Below, in pieces: positions 62,040 through 64,000 of a stretch of 64,000 nucleotides of DNA. Both the position numbers and the translations under genes were made by a program. Origin of the DNA: JBMOKT01 sp049323895 (GTDB taxonomy: Bacteria > Bacillota > Peptococcia > Peptococcales > BICA1-8); assembly GCA_049323895.1 (NCBI GenBank), contig JBMOKT010000016.1, positions 1 through 64,000 of the forward strand. Direction: 5' to 3'. The notes under the pieces are model-generated. The model did no database searches and was not told the DNA's origin. It saw only the letters and a program-made list of their open reading frames with translations. How positions within the stretch are numbered: the first letter of the stretch is position 1; each line of letters begins with the position of its first letter.

Positions 62040-62351
62040 ATGGTTCTTTTAGTAAACTTACTTATTGTTATGACAGCAGGTTTTCTTATTCTCTGGCCTT
62101 TTTTAAAAAAAGAAGTTGATATTGATTATTTTTTGGAAAGCAACTCAGATGAATTTAAGAAGAGGGAACTATTATTCTCTACTCTTGGGGAAATTGAGTT
62201 TGATTATAAAATGAACAAACTAAGTGAAGAAGATTATAAACAATTAAAGTTAATTCATCAGGAGCAGGCAGTAAAGATATTGGACCAAGAGGATAAGGAA
62301 GTTGAATATGAACTGCAAAAAGAATTAAGTAGGCTAAAAAGTAGTAAGTAA
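62040..62351 (+). CDS. CcmI N-terminal-like protein
   Basis: The 103-residue protein has one N-terminal helix (VLLVNLLIVMTAGFLILWPF) and a charged helical region (LGEIEFDYKMNKLSEEDYKQ), which is the pattern of the N-terminal part of CcmI, without the TPR domain. It follows ccmH by 11 bases with AAGGAGGTCG. It probably helps hold apocytochrome near CcmF and CcmH. Confidence 0.65.
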   Translation: MVLLVNLLIVMTAGFLILWPFLKKEVDIDYFLESNSDEFKKRELLFSTLGEIEFDYKMNKLSEEDYKQLKLIHQEQAVKILDQEDKEVEYELQKELSRLKSSK

Positions 62352-62378
62352 TACTATAAGATTTTACGGGGGATGGTC

Positions 62379-62786
62379 ATGAATAAAAAATTAAAAATGA
62401 TAATCGCGTTTGGGGCAGTTATTATTGTCCTGGTGCTTTTATTTATTCAAGGCTTTCAGGCTCCTGGCGGGCTTGGAATGTACCTTACAATTGAAGAAGC
62501 CTTAGCACAAAATCAACAGAATGGTAATAATAAATTTTTGCAGATAGAAGGTGAAGTAGTAAATTCATCAGTGAAGTATGACCCCAAACAGCCTTTGTTA
62601 CAATTTCAAATAACTGATGGTAAAAATAATATTGGAGTATCTTACAGTGACGTCATGCCGGATAATTTTACTTCAGGGTACCCTGTGATTGTGGAGGGAA
62701 GATTTCTAGAAAACACACAATTTACAGCCGAAAGGTTGATGGTTAAATGCCCATCAAAATATGAAGAAGAGGACCAAAAGGGATGA
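62379..62786 (+). CDS. ccmE: cytochrome c haem chaperone CcmE (CxxxY type)
   Basis: The 135-residue protein has one helix (MIIAFGAVIIVLVLLFIQGF), an OB-fold (FLQIEGEVVNSSVKYD; PVIVEGRFLENTQFTAERLM) and ends in VKCPSKYEEED. The C-x-x-x-Y motif is the variant in which Cys replaces the haem-binding His of H-x-x-x-Y CcmE, known from some anaerobes and archaea. The ATG at 62379 is well spaced from GGGGGA; an ATG at 62373 is too close. It overlaps the next gene by 4 bases. Confidence 0.88.
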   Translation: MNKKLKMIIAFGAVIIVLVLLFIQGFQAPGGLGMYLTIEEALAQNQQNGNNKFLQIEGEVVNSSVKYDPKQPLLQFQITDGKNNIGVSYSDVMPDNFTSGYPVIVEGRFLENTQFTAERLMVKCPSKYEEEDQKG

Positions 62787-63241
62787 TAACTTATTTAAAA
62801 GGGGCTATTACTATAGCTTCCAACAGTGAACTGCCAATAGAGAGCTACGATCCTCCCGATATTAGCTTTCACAGTACCAGCCACCTGCAAAGGTGGGAAA
62901 ATTCACCTCTAAGTAACCAAGATCCTCATTTGTGGACAGCTTTCCTTCTAACATTTGTGGCTTGTAGTGTCTTTTTTGGTTTTAAGTATATTCAAAAAAG
63001 ACGCCAGGTTGCTGAAGACAAAAAGGGCTCTAGTCGTTTGGAAGAAATAGGCAAGGATTTAATGATTAAGCAGAAGTATTTAGAAGCAAAGATTATTGAA
63101 TTAGAAAAAAGTTATGGCATAGGCAATGTATCTAAAGGAGATTATCAACAGTTCCATAAGCAGTACATTGAAAAGCTCGATAGAATTAAATTGCAGATGC
63201 AAGAGATTGAGGATGTAATAGACAAAGGCATTTCGCCATAA
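62783..63241 (+). CDS. membrane protein with coiled coil in the ccm operon
   Basis: The 152-residue protein has about 50 residues with no clear signal, one helix (LWTAFLLTFVACSVFFGFKY) and a cytosolic coiled coil with a SHOCT-like element (YGIGNVSKGDYQQFHKQYIE). It sits between ccmE and ccmA with an ATGA overlap, so it is probably a haem-maturation accessory. It is similar in layout to the CcmI-like protein at 62040. Confidence 0.6.
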   Translation: MITYLKGAITIASNSELPIESYDPPDISFHSTSHLQRWENSPLSNQDPHLWTAFLLTFVACSVFFGFKYIQKRRQVAEDKKGSSRLEEIGKDLMIKQKYLEAKIIELEKSYGIGNVSKGDYQQFHKQYIEKLDRIKLQMQEIEDVIDKGISP

Positions 63242-63263
63242 AGGGAATGAAAAGAGGAATAAA

Positions 63264-63968
63264 ATGATTATTGCTCAAAACATATATAAAAAGATAGGAA
63301 ATAAAACAATTTTGAATAACATCAACCTTCATATAAAAAAAGGTGATTTTGTAGTAATACTAGGCCCCAATGGAGCTGGGAAAACCACTCTAATAAAAAT
63401 ACTATCCCTGCTCACATTGCCCACATCGGGTGAATTAATGATTAGCCAAACCTCGGCAAAGAGAGTAAACCTTGAAATTAAGCGGAAAATTGGAGTAATT
63501 TCCCACCAAACATTTCTTTATAATAATCTGACAGCATATGAGAACCTGGATTTCTACGGGCGATTATATGGCGTAAATGATTTAAGGAATAGGATAATTG
63601 AGGTCTTAAAGGAAGTAGGCTTGGAATTTACTCTTAACGACCCTGTAAAGACCTTCTCCAGAGGAATGCAGCAAAGGTTAGCCATTGCCAGAGCAATTAT
63701 TCATAATCCAGATGTATTATTTTTAGATGAGCCATATTCAGGTTTGGATCAACATGCAATAGACATTCTTAATAAGGTTCTACTAAAAGGTCTTAAGGAT
63801 AAAACTGTTTTTATGAGTACACATAATTTTGAACAGGGCTTAAATAACAGTGATAGAGTGGTGATTTTAAATAAAGGAAGAATTGTAAATGAGAGCAAGA
63901 CTGATGATATGAGTTTAGAGGATTTAAAGAGAATCTATATGTTCCATGTTGGAGGAGGGAGCCAATGA
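63264..63968 (+). CDS. ccmA: haem exporter ATP-binding protein CcmA
   Basis: The 234-residue ATPase has Walker A GPNGAGKTTL (about residue 35), signature FSRGMQQRLAIARAI, Walker B VLFLDEPYSGLD and a His switch (VFMSTHNFEQ). Operon position between ccmE and a ccmB-like start supports CcmA, which with CcmB releases holo-CcmE. The stop overlaps the next start by 4 bases. Confidence 0.9.
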   Translation: MIIAQNIYKKIGNKTILNNINLHIKKGDFVVILGPNGAGKTTLIKILSLLTLPTSGELMISQTSAKRVNLEIKRKIGVISHQTFLYNNLTAYENLDFYGRLYGVNDLRNRIIEVLKEVGLEFTLNDPVKTFSRGMQQRLAIARAIIHNPDVLFLDEPYSGLDQHAIDILNKVLLKGLKDKTVFMSTHNFEQGLNNSDRVVILNKGRIVNESKTDDMSLEDLKRIYMFHVGGGSQ

Positions 63969-64000
63969 CGTATCTCTCGCATATTTGGCTTTTAGTTAAA
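63965..64000 (+). CDS. ccmB: start of a probable CcmB permease (partial)
   Basis: Only 12 codons are visible (MTYLSHIWLLVK) from an ATG that overlaps the ccmA stop (ATGA). GGAGGGAG precedes it. CcmB is the usual next gene; identity is inferred from context. Confidence 0.55.
   Translation, partial: MTYLSHIWLLVK

Overview
The window looks like a chromosome segment of an anaerobic, probably endospore-forming Firmicute of the Clostridia/Peptococcaceae kind. The grounds are a YIEGIA-type sporulation membrane protein with its capping subunit, a SigI/RsgI sigma/anti-sigma pair, Gram-positive ribosome binding sites with many TTG starts, a CbiMQO cobalt transporter, and a system I (Ccm) cytochrome c maturation operon whose CcmE is the Cys-x-x-x-Tyr type. 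No rRNA, tRNA or CRISPR array was seen.

By eye the window has two compositional halves. Positions 1 to about 31.4 kb are GC-rich. They hold a Tn1549/CTn-type integrative conjugative element (ParB-like tail, DUF3991/Toprim protein, AbiE toxin-antitoxin, candidate oriT, MobC, relaxase, PcfB, ArdC-like protein, VirD4, Maff2, VirB6-like protein, PrgI, VirB4), which ends at a CD1108-type protein lacking its expected hydrolase domain. A RadC-like protein follows, then a complete Tad/Flp pilus locus (18.6-24.8 kb) and two secreted proteins with copper-amine-oxidase-type domains, the second a 1756-residue PKD-repeat protein. No integrase is present, so this looks like a decayed or partial element beside a Tad island.

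From 31.4 kb the DNA is AT-rich. A transition zone (31.4-34 kb) has an HNH-like gene, a GC-rich structured non-coding stretch and a truncated uracil-DNA-glycosylase-like gene. Then come an ACR3-like transporter behind a perfect Fur box; an operon of a NEW3 membrane protein, an ABC transporter, an ECF sigma factor and a probable anti-sigma factor (35.4-40.2 kb); a cluster of small secreted proteins, a rhodanese and a TauE permease mixed with two feo gene remnants (40.3-44.8 kb); a Cd/Zn P-type ATPase with a CadC-like repressor; sigI-rsgI; cbiMQO; YIEGIA genes; an M23 protein; a two-component system; and the ccm operon, which runs off the right edge.

The most notable observation is a promoter signature, a C-rich seven-base block, exactly 18 bases, then CG(G/T/A)A, found five times: before sigI-rsgI, before the rhodanese-tauE pair, and before three small secreted proteins. 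It looks like a local SigI regulon. A separate ECF-type signature (GTAAC, 17 bases, CGTC) precedes the operon that encodes the ECF sigma factor.
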